Positions 1-10,578 of a stretch of DNA of 64,000 bases are shown here, in pieces. This stretch comes from Setoptus koraiensis. Lineage: Eukaryota; Arthropoda. The translations under genes were made by a program, and so were the position numbers. Numbering within the stretch: position 1 is the first letter of the stretch; each line of letters starts with the position of its first letter. The stretch spans positions 2,976,001-3,040,000 of the forward strand of contig CM106586.1 of assembly GCA_048013815.1 (NCBI GenBank), read 5' to 3'. The notes below the pieces were generated by a model that made no database searches, had not been told where the DNA came from, and worked only from the letters and a program-made list of their open reading frames with translations.

Positions 1-1395
1 TTCAATTCTGTTGCCATAGTAAAGAGAAAATTCTAAATTATCGAGCATCGCTGAAAAAGAGTTACTCGAGTGGGTGAGAGCTGAAATACTGAGAGCGGTC
101 ACAGTATTTCAGCCGCCAGTTCAGCCGCGAACACCATTAATCAACACTAAAAATATTTTTCATAATAGACAACAACAATGGCCAACGAATAGTGTCGAGC
201 GATAGATAGATCATATCTTTTGTAAACCTCATGATGCCGATACTTCGATACGCAACACATGATACTCAAATAGTGGAGAATTCAACGAGGATTCTATCAA
301 CTAGAGCGCTGACCAGAAGTCAGTATGAGACAGGAAATGCAAACCCTCGACTTAATTGCGAAGTAGTCGCTGGCAGAACCTCTCTGAATCAAGCATTGAT
401 GCGAAAAACAACTGATTTATGGTTTAGTTGTCAAACAAAAGGCACATATTGAAGTGTTAATAACTATTACTTCATCACTTGCAGCGTTATGTAACACCAA
501 GCAACTCCTCAACACCTAATTTAATTTACCCGTATGTATTTGGCCCACTTTCGTTGCTTTGGTGCCCATACAAATTTATGTTGTGCATGATCAATTTTTA
601 TCAATTGATCAGTATTGATGGAGATGGTGGTTCATTGCGAGTATTGCGAACGATCATAGATGAATCATTTGAGAATGACTGACCCTATTAAGCATGACAG
701 TAGGTGTCAAGTGGTTGAGTTTGGCCAGCTGCTTTTTGTTAGAATGACTTGCTGTTTATTGTTGGTTTACTTGATTCAACGAGTCAACTGACAGAAATTA
801 GTGTAAGAAAATCCATTCAGTCTGTGATAATAAATTGATAAAATTAACTTGTTCAATTCGAAGAAAAATAACAATAATATATAAATGTGTCTATGTATGT
901 ATCTAACTTTATCTCGGCATTGTCTATGAATCATAGACTATGATGAATGTATCACAAACACACACACACACTCGCACACACCTTGATCTCAATCTCAATT
1001 GGATCTCATTTTATCTCATACGATCTCATCAATTTCTGCGAGCTCGCCAGAGAGAATTAATTACGGCCGACTGGTGAGTCAACTTTAAGATCGCGTTATT
1101 TTCCATTAAAGTTGTTTTGCTCCGGCAAGTCATTTATTCATTCTAGGCCATATGTGATAGACTAAACATTAGACACTAACCGAGTTCGCCAGGTGAGAGA
1201 CAAAGGCGAGCTATGTGTAGATGGTTTTATGGGTTCATCATGAGCGCGCCGAAGCAATATCTCATTAATCGTTTCTAAAGGTATATCCACTGGTTTCATT
1301 ATGATGTGCAGTGGTGGAGCTCGTAAAAAAGTGGAACAACACCATTGGATAATCTAGTCTAATCTAGTGTTTATTCGGGCCGCCTCTTACAAGAG

Positions 1396-1416
1396 TAAAA
1401 TAAAATAAAATAAAAT
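1396..1416. repeat. (TAAAA)n microsatellite
   Basis: About four tandem copies of a 5-bp TAAAA unit. Confidence 0.9.
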
Positions 1417-1482
1417 TTATTTAGTTGACTGGCCGGGCCGTTATCGGTTATAGTGTGTGTATTATAGTGTATTGGAAATACA

Positions 1483-1504
1483 ACTACTACTACTACTACT
1501 ACTA
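1483..1504. repeat. (CTA)n microsatellite
   Basis: Seven tandem ACT/CTA trinucleotides. Confidence 0.9.
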
Positions 1505-1690
1505 TTTCTACTTCTACTTAATCGAAGACACAGATAACTGGCTGGCATTAGACGCCCAAACAATTGGTGGTAATAGTTGAAATTGTGTTGAAATTGCACA
1601 ATATCGATGGCGCGAATCCTCCAATGGCACACAAACGAATTACTATTTGCGAAGAGTTACACCTGATTTCTTTTATTTGAAATCGCTGCC

Positions 1691-1712
1691 GCCTTGCCAC
1701 TAGTGGCAAGGC
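1691..1712. repeat. perfect 22-bp palindrome
   Basis: The half-site GCCTTGCCACT is followed at once by its exact reverse complement with no loop. It could be a cruciform or a dimeric binding site; function is unknown. Confidence 0.9.
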
Positions 1713-1851
1713 AGCAGCACTCGGTGTGCGGGCTTTATTGCGGCAGCACAACATGACGACACAACATTACATAACGACATTTGTATGCAGTCATGGATTA
1801 TGACCGCAACGACAACTACCTGTGTCTGCCGCAACATCTGACCGCTAAGCC

Positions 1852-1917
1852 ATATATATATATATATATATATATAGATCTTGGACTAGAGAGAGAGAGC
1901 GAGCGAGCGAGAGAGGC
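1852..1917. repeat. (TA)n followed by (GA)n microsatellites
   Basis: A 25-bp pure TA run (1852-1876) is followed by an imperfect GA/GAGC run (about 1888-1917). Confidence 0.9.
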
Positions 1918-2712
1918 GTCGGCCTGGCCGCCTCGACAGGTGGCCGGGCCGAGAAGTGGCCAGGGAAAGAATCGGCGTGAGTGGTCACTTTTGAACAATC
2001 GAGCAAATGTTTAGCTAGACAAAGTAACAATTACGTTGACACCTAAGCGGCTAAAAATTGGAATAATTCACACAGGCGAAAGCGGACACTTTTCTAATTC
2101 AATTTCAGCCCCGTTGGCCATCGGCAACAATTGTCTGGCGGCGTGTGCGCAAACCAATAGTGGCCAATGAAGCGAAGCCGGTCGACCAAAAGAATAGATG
2201 GCTCGTCGAGTGAGCGGCCTGAAACTTTGCGAAGGCCGGCCGACAGAAAACCGCTCGCTGTGGAATAACATAATAAGCTGGCTTTGCACTTGCAGCAACA
2301 GCAGCTTGCCACAGGTGACTGGTGTTATTTTTGAGCACACACTCTGGCGGGCTCATCACTTATTATCTTCACTTTCGGCGCTTGGTCGCTGACGTGAGAC
2401 ACAGAGGGAGCGAGCGAGAGAGAGAGAGAGGGGCCAGCATCGGACACCAGACGGCTTGCAAAGGCGAGCCAACAACAATGACCGATGACGCTCGCTGGAT
2501 GGTGCAAATGTCGACAGTTATCGGTTATCAGTTATTAGCCATTAGCGAGGACGAAGCCGAACGGATTCAGTTGAGCGGCCGGCCGGCCATCAGTCTAATG
2601 AGCAAGATAATGAGCGGTTGCCCGGCAACGGGTGACCCGTGTGTCCAGTTGCTTGGCGCAAGCACCCACGGCAGCTTAATTACTGTGCACTGTTTACTGT
2701 GACGCGACTCAC

Positions 2713-2856
2713 CTGCATCTAATTGAATTCTCTCTCCCCCTGGCTCTTTCATTCTCACTGTGGCTTTACATTTTGGTGCTGCATTTGGCCGGCACGACGG
2801 CGCCACCAATATGTGCAAATCAGCCAAATTACATACACGGATCACAATGGACGCAA
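2713..2856 (-). CDS. candidate internal exon of the split membrane-protein gene
   Basis: On the minus strand a 144-nt segment lies between an acceptor ending TTTGCAG and a consensus donor GTGAGT. Only one of its three frames is open throughout. It starts with two bases of a split codon, which fits the one-base overhang of the exon at 14351-14490. The translation contains IVIRVCNLAD, loosely like the hydrophobic-CN motif after TM1 of DEG/ENaC channels, and three cysteines. A phase match occurs by chance one time in three and the motif is not a clear match, so this is a weak call. It would place the two secreted-protein genes inside an intron of about 11.5 kb. Confidence 0.2.
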
Positions 2857-3305
2857 CTGCAAATGTTAATGGCACCGCTCATGGGCAATGTTAACATGTC
2901 CAGTTACGTGATTGATTGATGGCCTCCATAAGTGCAACGAGCGTGTGTGTTAACAATGGACGCATCTTGTAATTATTTTATCATTATTATTGCTATTACT
3001 ATTATTGTTATTATTGTATTGGCAGAGCTTGCGACTGGCCGCGCGGTCAGCGCTGACAAATCGAGCTCGTCCGCAGCCCGAGCCGCTCGGGCCAGTCGGC
3101 CGACACGGGCGCAAGTTGAGCGGTCCGAGCGCGACCAGTCTGCAATGTATCTGATACTCGAGTCTGGCCGCTCGATATTGGCGAATATCGCCGAATATTG
3201 GCGAATATCGTCAATCTCGGCATCGGATATCGCACGGCCGGCGAGTCGACTCGATCGGACCCTCAGCATCGGGCAGTGGGCGAGATCTCTGGCGTGGCGC
3301 TCATT

Positions 3306-3368
3306 GAGTTTGTCGAGCTTGCCGAGCTTGCCGAGCTTGTCGAGCTTGCCGAGCTTGTCGAGTTTGAG
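3306..3368. repeat. 9-bp minisatellite
   Basis: About seven copies of GAGCTTGYC, mainly varying C/T at one position. Confidence 0.9.
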
Positions 3369-3684
3369 TGGGGCGAGTGAGTCGACTTTGTGAATACTTT
3401 ATTAGCAGGCTGGCGCCGCGTTCCGCGTTCGCGTGCATATAAATAGACCAGCAATCAATCAATCGATCAGTTGGCCGACTCGTCAAATCGTCGGCTCGTC
3501 AACGTGAGAAGCCATGACGGTCATGTTTGTCACCGCCGAGCTAATATATAACTAATATATAATGTTATTCACGGCCACTTGCGCAACTATATTCACAGCG
3601 AATGTTGCCGAATGTGGCTCGTTCGAGAGCACTCGCAAACAGCCCGTGACAATGGACCGATATCAGCAGCTTCTCTGCACGATG

Positions 3685-3738
3685 GCTTCGCTCGTCGCGC
3701 TGGCTTCTCTCGTTGCGCTGGCTTCGCTGGTTGCGCTG
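3685..3738. repeat. 18-bp minisatellite, 3 copies
   Basis: Three adjacent 18-bp units beginning GCTTCGCT or GCTTCTCT and ending GCGCTG. Confidence 0.85.
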
Positions 3739-4500
3739 GCTGGCCAATAGCGGCCAATAGAGAGAAGCGCTCTCATCAAGGCGACCCATTAGCGGTCGTC
3801 TTGTTTACTGTTGTTATTATCTCTGGCAAGCTCGAGAAACACGAACGACAGCAACAGCAACAACAACAACAACAGCGCCCGTCGGTGATCGACAGGCAAG
3901 CGACTTGTGCCAAGCGCTCGAGCTGAACGCTCGTTGGCCAGCTCGAGCGAGGCTTGAGCAGCCCATTTGCATTAAGGAACGCGCAAGCGCAAGCCGATAA
4001 TAGAATAATAAGATGAGAATTGTGTCCAGATGACACACACTGCCAGCAATAGATGGTGGCCCGTTTATTCTGGCAGCGATAATTGTAACGACGGTGGCCA
4101 GCTTGCCGATAACAGAGTGAGTTATACAGACGTGAGAGCAGACGAAATTGCAAGCCAATTATGCCGCACGCACGCTTAAGGTTACATTGATTAGGTAAGC
4201 GCGTGCAAAACAATCAAGGTGAGTAGTGAGAGTGTACGGCCAATTGTAATACAAATAATAATGGCAATTCTAATGAGAATGCCAATGAGAATGCGAACGC
4301 CAATGAGAGAGAGCGCACCAATTTGCCTATTACAAGTGTCTTAAGACGGCTTTCGGCTCACCTGTCGGCCTGTTGCACAAGCCGTTACGCAACGCTCTAT
4401 TATCACCGCTAGACGCTCACTTCGAGACACAGGCAAACGCGGCCAACGGTGTCGATTGCACAACAAGCGAACGATATCGGCTGCTGTGTGCTCGATATGT

Positions 4501-4572
4501 AATAACAATACATGTAATAACGGCACATATAATAACGGTACATATAATAACGGTACATATAATGACGGCACA
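4501..4572. repeat. 15-bp minisatellite
   Basis: Nearly five copies of AATAACGGTACATAT, with the first and last units diverged. Confidence 0.9.
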
Positions 4573-4681
4573 GCGAGCCAGCCGATGAGCGGCTCTCGCC
4601 TGGCCTGACCTCTAAAAGCGGCCGAGGCTTCTCTGGTTTCAGCGATCGCTCGTCGGGCGTGCGAGCGCTCATTATCGCCGC

Positions 4682-4756
4682 TGTTGTCGTTGTCGTTGTT
4701 GTCGTTGTTGTCGTTGTTGTCGTTGTTGTCGTTGCTGGTGTCGTTGTTGCTGTTGC
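4682..4756. repeat. GTT/GTC trinucleotide array
   Basis: Mostly a GTTGTTGTC pattern. The minus strand reads as the CAACGACAA type seen repeatedly elsewhere in the window. Confidence 0.9.
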
Positions 4757-4862
4757 GAGCCATTATTCAAATCTCGGCTATTAGCCAGCCAAACAACTGA
4801 TTGGCCGGCGTCGCTAATTAAGTTAGCCGCTTTTGACACCCTCGAGCTGGCCAAGCGACCCG

Positions 4863-4914
4863 CCGAGCGTGCCCACAAGTGCCGAGCGTGCCCACAAGTG
4901 CTGAGCGTGCCCAC
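4863..4914. repeat. 19-bp minisatellite
   Basis: Two full copies and one partial copy of CCGAGCGTGCCCACAAGTG. The array ends 27 bp before the large foldback at 4941. Confidence 0.9.
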
Positions 4915-4940
4915 CAGAGGAGCCCGTCGGGCGTTCTTCA

Positions 4941-4992
4941 CACAGCTTCACGGCCACTCGAGCGGCCGAGTGCCGATGGCCGTGAAGCTGTG
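4941..4992. repeat. GC-rich foldback with 16-bp outer stem
   Basis: The arm CACAGCTTCACGGCCA (4941-4956) is exactly complementary to 4977-4992. Inside it CACTCG pairs with CGAGTG (4955-4960 with 4967-4972), so the structure could fold further. A second foldback starts 9 bp later. Confidence 0.9.
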
Positions 4993-5000
4993 AGCCGTTT

Positions 5001-5028
5001 AGTTTGGCGCCGGTGGTGGCGCCAAACT
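5001..5028. repeat. foldback with 11-bp stem
   Basis: AGTTTGGCGCC and GGCGCCAAACT flank a 6-nt loop GGTGGT. Each arm contains TTTGGCGC, which also fits the E2F consensus; no target gene is adjacent. Confidence 0.9.
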
Positions 5029-5982
5029 TAACCAGCTAACGTCATTAGTTATGCAACATGATCGCTGGAACTGGCGAGTCACAAATAGCTGTCAATATAA
5101 ACACAATGCTATGTCTGCATCGGTTGTTGCGGATCACGAAGTGGCCAGAACTCGCAACAAATGTGCACTAATCACCCCATTTCGCCTTTTTCAAATCGCC
5201 TATTTACACAAAATACACTGGCCAGCCCCATCAAAGGAATCTAATGAATTTCTATTACCATACATTGGGGCACAACCATTGTTTAGTGTGGTGCAAATTT
5301 GGTTACACTTGTGAGTTTAGTGAATTTAGTGAATATAGCCAACGACTTGAGTAGAGACGGATGGCGGCGCATCAGTGGAGCGGCAAGATGCTAATGAGTA
5401 TCAACATCACGACCTGAGTGCGCCAAATTGTTATACATATTACATACATTGTTGTTACATCATGTTGCATCATTATTGTTGAATTTCGGTCTGACAATGT
5501 TGTGTTATAGTTAGTGTAAGTTTATTGCACAGATTGCAAAGATGAGCGAGCGAGAGATGAGATGAGATAAATGTGGCGTCACGAAAACATACTTGAGTTG
5601 CATGCCATGCCAATGGTAATTGAATTTGCGTATTCACTGCTTAACACCAACGAGACGCCATTGAGCCACAACAATTGTCTGTCACGATTGTCCGGCGCTT
5701 TAAGCGGACACTGCCACGGATATTGCGTAACAACATGACATGCTGCAGTATGTTATGTATGTACATTATGTAATAGTGTAACCGTATTAGTGCACAAAAG
5801 CAACTACAATAGCAAACAACGGCTTGTTACATAACAAAACAACTGTTGTGACTGACGACCTGCGAGCTGCATCTCGTGATCAATCCAAATATCCCAACTC
5901 AAATTTATCTCTCCGTCTGTCCGTCTGTCTGTCTCGCGGCCAATCAATCCAAACAAACCTTTGCGAATGCAACGGGCCCCCC

Positions 5983-6040
5983 GATATGATATAAGTATGA
6001 TATAAGTATTATAAGTATTATATCATACTTAAATCATATC
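5983..6040. repeat. AT-rich foldback with about 26-bp stem
   Basis: The left arm starting at 5983 (GATATGATATAAGTATGAT...) is complementary, apart from about two positions, to the right arm ending at 6040. The loop is about 6 nt. It could be a cruciform, a small inverted-repeat relic or a hairpin RNA; nothing distinguishes these. Confidence 0.8.
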
Positions 6041-6222
6041 AGTATGTATTATATAAGAAATACAATGCTATCTAATGATACTGTGTCGCTCGTTGCTTGC
6101 AAATTGCATTAGCACACACGGTCGCCAGAGGGCGCCACACAATTCCTGAAAAACTCACAATACTCCTCTCGAGATCCATTCACATTGTCAGGCTCAACAA
6201 TTGACTTTATTCAACATATTTA

Positions 6223-6231
<9 letters not shown>

Positions 6232-6256
<25 letters not shown>

Positions 6257-6257
6257 A
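6232..6257. repeat. (CA)n microsatellite
   Basis: A 26-bp CA run preceded by a short CT run. Confidence 0.95.
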
Positions 6258-6985
6258 AGATATCTGATTTGGATCTGGTTTGCCGATTTCTGGTACTAAT
6301 TTCAATTTGAAAACTCTGTTTCTGTTTCTATCGCTTGAGCTTTCGAATCGAAAGTTTCGATAGTTGCGACGGTGACGGTGCTGGCGATAAGAAAACTTGG
6401 TCTTGCCGCCGCTGCAGCCGCCGCCGCCGCCAGTTGCTCACTGCCAATCAAGATCAAGAGTGTGTGATGCCAATACTAATGAGCCAAAGTGAGAATATCC
6501 AAATATCATTATTATTCATTAGCGTATTCAATACTAATACCAATAATGATAATGACTAATATTGGTTATGATAAGCAAGCGACAACAACAATTGATTGCC
6601 TGTTCCCTCGCCGACGAGCAACAATGTCACTCACTTGTTTGTATATCGTCGAAATCGTCGGATATTTCGACATGCAGACGACATCGACGCAAGGCCACCA
6701 GCGCCAGTCGATGTTGCTCGTCGAGCCAGCTCGGCAACCACTACATATTAATATCATTTGCGACATTAATCATGGTCTCTTATCTTTGCCAATTATTCAC
6801 CTGAGCCAGCAAGTCGAGAGCTCAACTTGTGTCGCTCTCTCCCTCTGTCTCTGTCTCATCGGTGAAATACCCAATTGACTGCGCCGATTGACATGCAATC
6901 AACGATCATCAAATGTATGTTGGCGATGACATCAATTATGATTTATCTATACATTTACCTGTGTTTAATGTGACAACAATATGTC

Positions 6986-7033
6986 AACAACAACAACCAC
7001 GACAACAACAACAACGACAACAACAACAACAGC
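6986..7033. repeat. CAA/CGA trinucleotide array
   Basis: CAA triplets interrupted by CGA and CCA. Confidence 0.9.
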
Positions 7034-8653
7034 CCCTCTTTTTGTGATGACACTCGCTCCAAAAGCCTCTGCGGCTGATCCGAGCCAACAGAAAACAAAC
7101 AAACTCGACAGGTAATTAAGATAAGATTGAAAATGTTTATCTGTTGCACGATCCAGTAGAAACGTGTCACTAGATCGCAAAAAAAACAGAAGAACTCTCT
7201 CGAAGTATCAGTGAGTTTCCTCATGGCTCCGTCATTATTATTGCATAGGCGCGCTATTATTAGCAATAATCCATATCACTCATCATGTTTTTGCATAAAT
7301 TAATGCGCCACTTCTTCTTGTTACGTCTATTGTTTTTTCTTACTCTTTCCAATAGAGTCAACAATATTTGCGTTTATTATGTTAGATACTCACAAGTTGT
7401 CACTAGTTGATCGATAGTGATAATTAATCATTATTATCAGCTGATCAGGTATTAATTATTTATTAATTATCATCAAGATCAGATTATCTGTTCGGATTCC
7501 GATATCAACGGTTGAGTGAGACAACAAACGATTATCGATCAGCATTGATAAATACTCAATGCTTTTCAGCAGTCCGGTGTCACGAGCGAAATGGGGGAAT
7601 TAGCATCAGAGTATTCAAAAAATTTAACTTGAATTTATTTAAAAATAGCTGATTCTGGCGTAACTTTCGATATGTCTCAAGCTAGCGCAAAATGAGGTAA
7701 TGCCTTATGCAAATACATACACATCGGCAACCAACAAGAGGCATTTCGTCCTCAAGCCTCGGGCTTGTGGAAAGAGCAGAAATTAAAATTGCCAAGGCAC
7801 ACAAAGGGGCCCTCAATGTATATCTATACCCTTAATATCGGCCCAAGTTAATCTATCGTCCAGTCAGGCCAACCGATGTCGAGCAAGCCTCAGATCGTGT
7901 CTCGTCTCTATTACGAATAAGTATGAATCTGTGCGATTTCGTCATGAATGAACCTGCCGAATGAATAGCTTGTAATCTCACAGTAATAGTTGTGTGCGAT
8001 TGGAATTATTGCGTATTCGTTTGGTTAGACGATTGAAGACGACAACTAGCCGCCTCAACGAGAGTCAAGCCAACTAAATTTATCGATGTAGAAGCGGCCC
8101 AGAAGTGTTATGACTTGCTGTTGGCAAACTTGTAAATGATGCTATTAATAGCAGTCAAATGAGATGATAGAGGCAAAGTTCACGAACGATGTGACAATGG
8201 AGATTAGAGCGGATCAACTAGCAACTTTGATTTGGATGAAGCGTAATTAGATTGACGCCCAGTCTTCGACCGACAATGGCCGACGTGATTAGAGGGATAA
8301 AGAAGACGGCAAGAAGGGCTTGAAATTTGCATATCAGCTATTCTATTTCAGTGTTGTTCACCTTATACGCCGTTATTTGATTATATTTGGTATCAGCTAT
8401 GGTGTATATATATATATAGTATGCGGCTGAACGGATTAGTTACTCTCGTCTAACCCCATCAGATATCACCAGATCTTGGGGGGATTTAATAAAATCAATT
8501 TTATCATCATCATATCGTTTTCGACTGGCGCAAATTGGCCTTAGCTAGATCATCTCTGGTGAGCGCTAGCTAGATCTAGTTGTGTCAGCATCGATTTCAA
8601 TTGTGTGTGTGTGTGTGTTGCCGTAATCCGATCTATCCATTATATTCAAGCAA

Positions 8654-9205
8654 TCAGTGGCTGACTGGTATACAATTGTGGTCGATAATCTCCTTTAGCG
8701 AGTCGTGCAATGCCTCAAATTGAGCCAAAGCCATAGCTAGCCGCATTGGATCGTCCAAAAGGTATTCCTGGCTAGATTGTGATTGCAATGTAACCAGTTC
8801 GCCATTATGCGATGTGAACTCTGTCAGTAAATTCAGCAAGCCTGATCCAATTATAGATTGGTAGCTAGATTGGCAATTTAGGGCTTGTTGTTGTTGTTGT
8901 TGTTGTTCAGTGGATGCTGCCAATGTTGAGCTTACACCCTCTAGCCGCGACACAATTGCGTAAGCGTTGGATAAATGCGACGAAATAATTGACAATTCGC
9001 TATCGTCACCTGTAGCGCTATTATCGCCACCTAACAAGTCGATGGCCTCTTGAACTTGCCTCAATTCATCTAATTTACGTTTAAAGAATTGATTGTCCTC
9101 AACAAACGAAGACGCTTGGGCCTGCTGACTGGTGCCGACAGCAACCACCAAGCAAATTGTTGCGCCAACCAACACAACGATATTCATGCGTGAATTTGAG
9201 CTCAT
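8654..9205 (-). CDS. small secreted helical protein, paralogue A
   Basis: Function not recognised. This is a single-exon 183-aa frame starting with ATG; a second Met at residue 7 begins the more typical signal peptide. A hydrophobic stretch (about 8-24) is followed by a likely cleavage site near AQA-SS at about 31, so the product should be secreted. The mature part is predicted mostly helical, with a run of seven Gln near residue 100, two cysteines, and a YLLDD motif followed by a Leu/Ala-rich helix. The order of features matches the neighbour at 9771-10358: a D-x-x-aromatic/Leu-x-x-RK motif near the mature N terminus, then YLLD[D/N], a helix containing QF, and a Cys near the C terminus. I infer a diverged tandem duplicate. 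All-helical small secreted proteins occur among mite allergens (groups 5/21), but no specific identity is visible. A CATAAATT box lies about 60 bp 5' of the ATG. Confidence 0.7.
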   Translation of the reverse strand: MSSNSRMNIVVLVGATICLVVAVGTSQQAQASSFVEDNQFFKRKLDELRQVQEAIDLLGGDNSATGDDSELSIISSHLSNAYAIVSRLEGVSSTLAASTEQQQQQQQALNCQSSYQSIIGSGLLNLLTEFTSHNGELVTLQSQSSQEYLLDDPMRLAMALAQFEALHDSLKEIIDHNCIPVSH

Positions 9206-9770
9206 TTTGTTTATGTCTTGTGTCTGTTACTATCTCCTATGCTCTTCTGCCTTAATAACTCACCTAATTTATGCTAATTTGGGAGCGAATGAATTTATTG
9301 GGCTCTAAATATCAGAGTGAATCTTAAAAAATTCTCGTTGTTGCGCCTATCGCTTACATGTAACAGCTCGCCGTGGACCGATGCGCTCTGCACACTGACT
9401 AGCCGACTAAAACTGGCTAAAAATAGCCATTTGTCGGTGATTATTTTTAGCCGTGATCGTGTCAGCACGTCACTGCTCGTCTACTGACGTAGGTGTCTGG
9501 ACAAGATCACGCCGGTCTCGACTGGCCTGACATCGCTGCATGCTGCAATGGAGTGGACACGATCGATAGATGGGTTGCCCTGCTTAGAATGAGAAAATAT
9601 AATATCTGCTATGTGCTAATTAGTTAATTAAGTCAAGTTTTATTGCGTCACACACACACACACACTGGGCCACGTGATGAGCCAAGCGGCTGGTCAACGT
9701 CTGACAGAGTCAATGGAGCAATGGAGGGTCAACGAAATATTGACGGCTAATTTGACGGCTATTCCGACGG
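9206..9770. other. spacer between the two secreted-protein genes
   Basis: 565 bp holding the presumed promoter of paralogue A and the 3' end of paralogue B. It contains a short CA run (about 9650-9666), an AATAAA on the minus strand (9639-9644) and three GACGGCTA units ending at the stop codon of paralogue B. Confidence 0.6.
9639..9644 (-). terminator. poly(A) signal of paralogue B
   Basis: AATAAA on the minus strand, about 130 nt after the TAG at 9771. Confidence 0.45.
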
Positions 9771-10358
9771 CTAGTCTGCCTCTACCCACTGTCCGGTGCT
9801 GATAAACACTTTGTTGCCGCACTCTTGCAAATTCTGTCGGCATTGCTTGTAGTAGCTGAGGAAGGCCTTAAACTGGGGCGCCAATGAGGCTTTGTTGTCC
9901 AGCAGATATTTCTCATTTAAGGCGCTAATCTCTGGCCCGTCTCTAGTGTCGATGTCCTGCACAATTGTGTTCAACACTGGCTGCCGCTTCAAGTAACTGT
10001 AGCAAAATACGCATTTTTTCATCACTTGGTCGTCGGGGTCAGTTTTTTCAGTTATGGCCAGCGTCATGAGTTTGGCGTTGTCGCTCATGAGGCCGATGAC
10101 TTTCTTTGTTTTGAGCACCATGTGAAACAAATCGCCAGTTTCGTACAGTGGCGACGTTTCGAACACAATTTGACGGATAATGTCCAACTGTTTGTATTTT
10201 CTGGCCAACAAATGATGGTCCGTTCGAAAGTCGGCCCTCAGTTGAGCCGCTCGGCTCAGTCTGATGGGCACAAATCGGCCCGTTTGGCTACTGTTGCCGG
10301 CCAACAAAATGAGCGCCAGCAGCGCAACGGGCGCCACAAACAAGAGCGCGCTCGTCAT
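9771..10358 (-). CDS. small secreted helical protein, paralogue B
   Basis: Function not recognised. This is a single-exon 195-aa frame from ATG to TAG. Residues 1-20 are a strong signal peptide (hydrophobic core ALLFVAPVALLALILLAG) with cleavage near SSQTG. The mature chain is mostly helical with four cysteines (KKCVFC and QCRQNLQEC), which could make two disulfides. It shares the order D-x-x-L-L-x-RK, KYLLDN, QFKAF and a C-terminal Cys with the 183-aa neighbour downstream on the same strand, although overall identity looks low. That, with equal orientation and a 565-bp spacing, suggests an old tandem duplication. It has no Gln run. An AT-rich box (CAATAAAAGG) lies about 50-60 bp 5' of the ATG, a reasonable TATA position. 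Confidence 0.75.
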   Translation of the reverse strand: MTSALLFVAPVALLALILLAGNSSQTGRFVPIRLSRAAQLRADFRTDHHLLARKYKQLDIIRQIVFETSPLYETGDLFHMVLKTKKVIGLMSDNAKLMTLAITEKTDPDDQVMKKCVFCYSYLKRQPVLNTIVQDIDTRDGPEISALNEKYLLDNKASLAPQFKAFLSYYKQCRQNLQECGNKVFISTGQWVEAD

Positions 10359-10407
10359 GGGTTTGCGGTCGGATTTTGTGGTCGTCCACTAGTGGAATTG
10401 GTATCGC

Positions 10408-10417
10408 CTTTTATTGA
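10408..10417 (-). promoter_or_regulatory. TATA-like box of paralogue B
   Basis: The minus strand reads CAATAAAAGG, 50-60 bp before the ATG at 10358. Assigned by position and composition only. Confidence 0.3.
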
Positions 10418-10515
10418 TACTTTGAACGGTGCGCTCAAAACGGACTCGCCAGCGAGCTTGTGCGAAACGGCTTATGTAATTATCGCTGGTAGAGATGTGA
10501 GGGCAACTGTTGCTT

Positions 10516-10578
10516 GCACTTGTTGTCTATTTGCTTGCTGTCTATTCGCTTGCTGTCTATTTGCTTGCTGTCTATTTG
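10516..10578. repeat. 15-bp minisatellite
   Basis: About four copies of TTGCTTGCTGTCTAT, upstream of paralogue B. Confidence 0.9.

Larger units (their letters stand above)
1..2712. other. non-coding stretch, no supported gene
   Basis: No open reading frame here has a recognisable domain. The stretch holds simple repeats, a perfect palindrome at 1691-1712 and two RTTAYGTAAY palindromes (486-495, 1766-1775). If the minus-strand split gene continues past its candidate third exon, its 3' part would lie here or beyond the left edge. Confidence 0.5.
2857..8653. other. repeat-rich non-coding stretch
   Basis: No gene supported. It contains minisatellites at 3306-3368, 3685-3738, 4501-4572 and 4863-4914, GTT/GTC and CAA arrays, a CA array, and foldbacks at 4941-4992, 5001-5028 and 5983-6040. 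It may be an intron of the minus-strand gene or plain intergenic DNA. Confidence 0.5.

Noticed and set aside
1548-1754. Minus-strand frame containing FAPSILCNFN, like the post-TM1 motif of DEG/ENaC channels
   Set aside because: No credible donor follows before the stop, the match is short, and it competes with the candidate exon at 2713-2856 for the same role.
8654-9205. Assignment of the secreted pair to mite allergen group 5/21
   Set aside because: Only the general helical secreted character fits; length and motifs do not clearly match.
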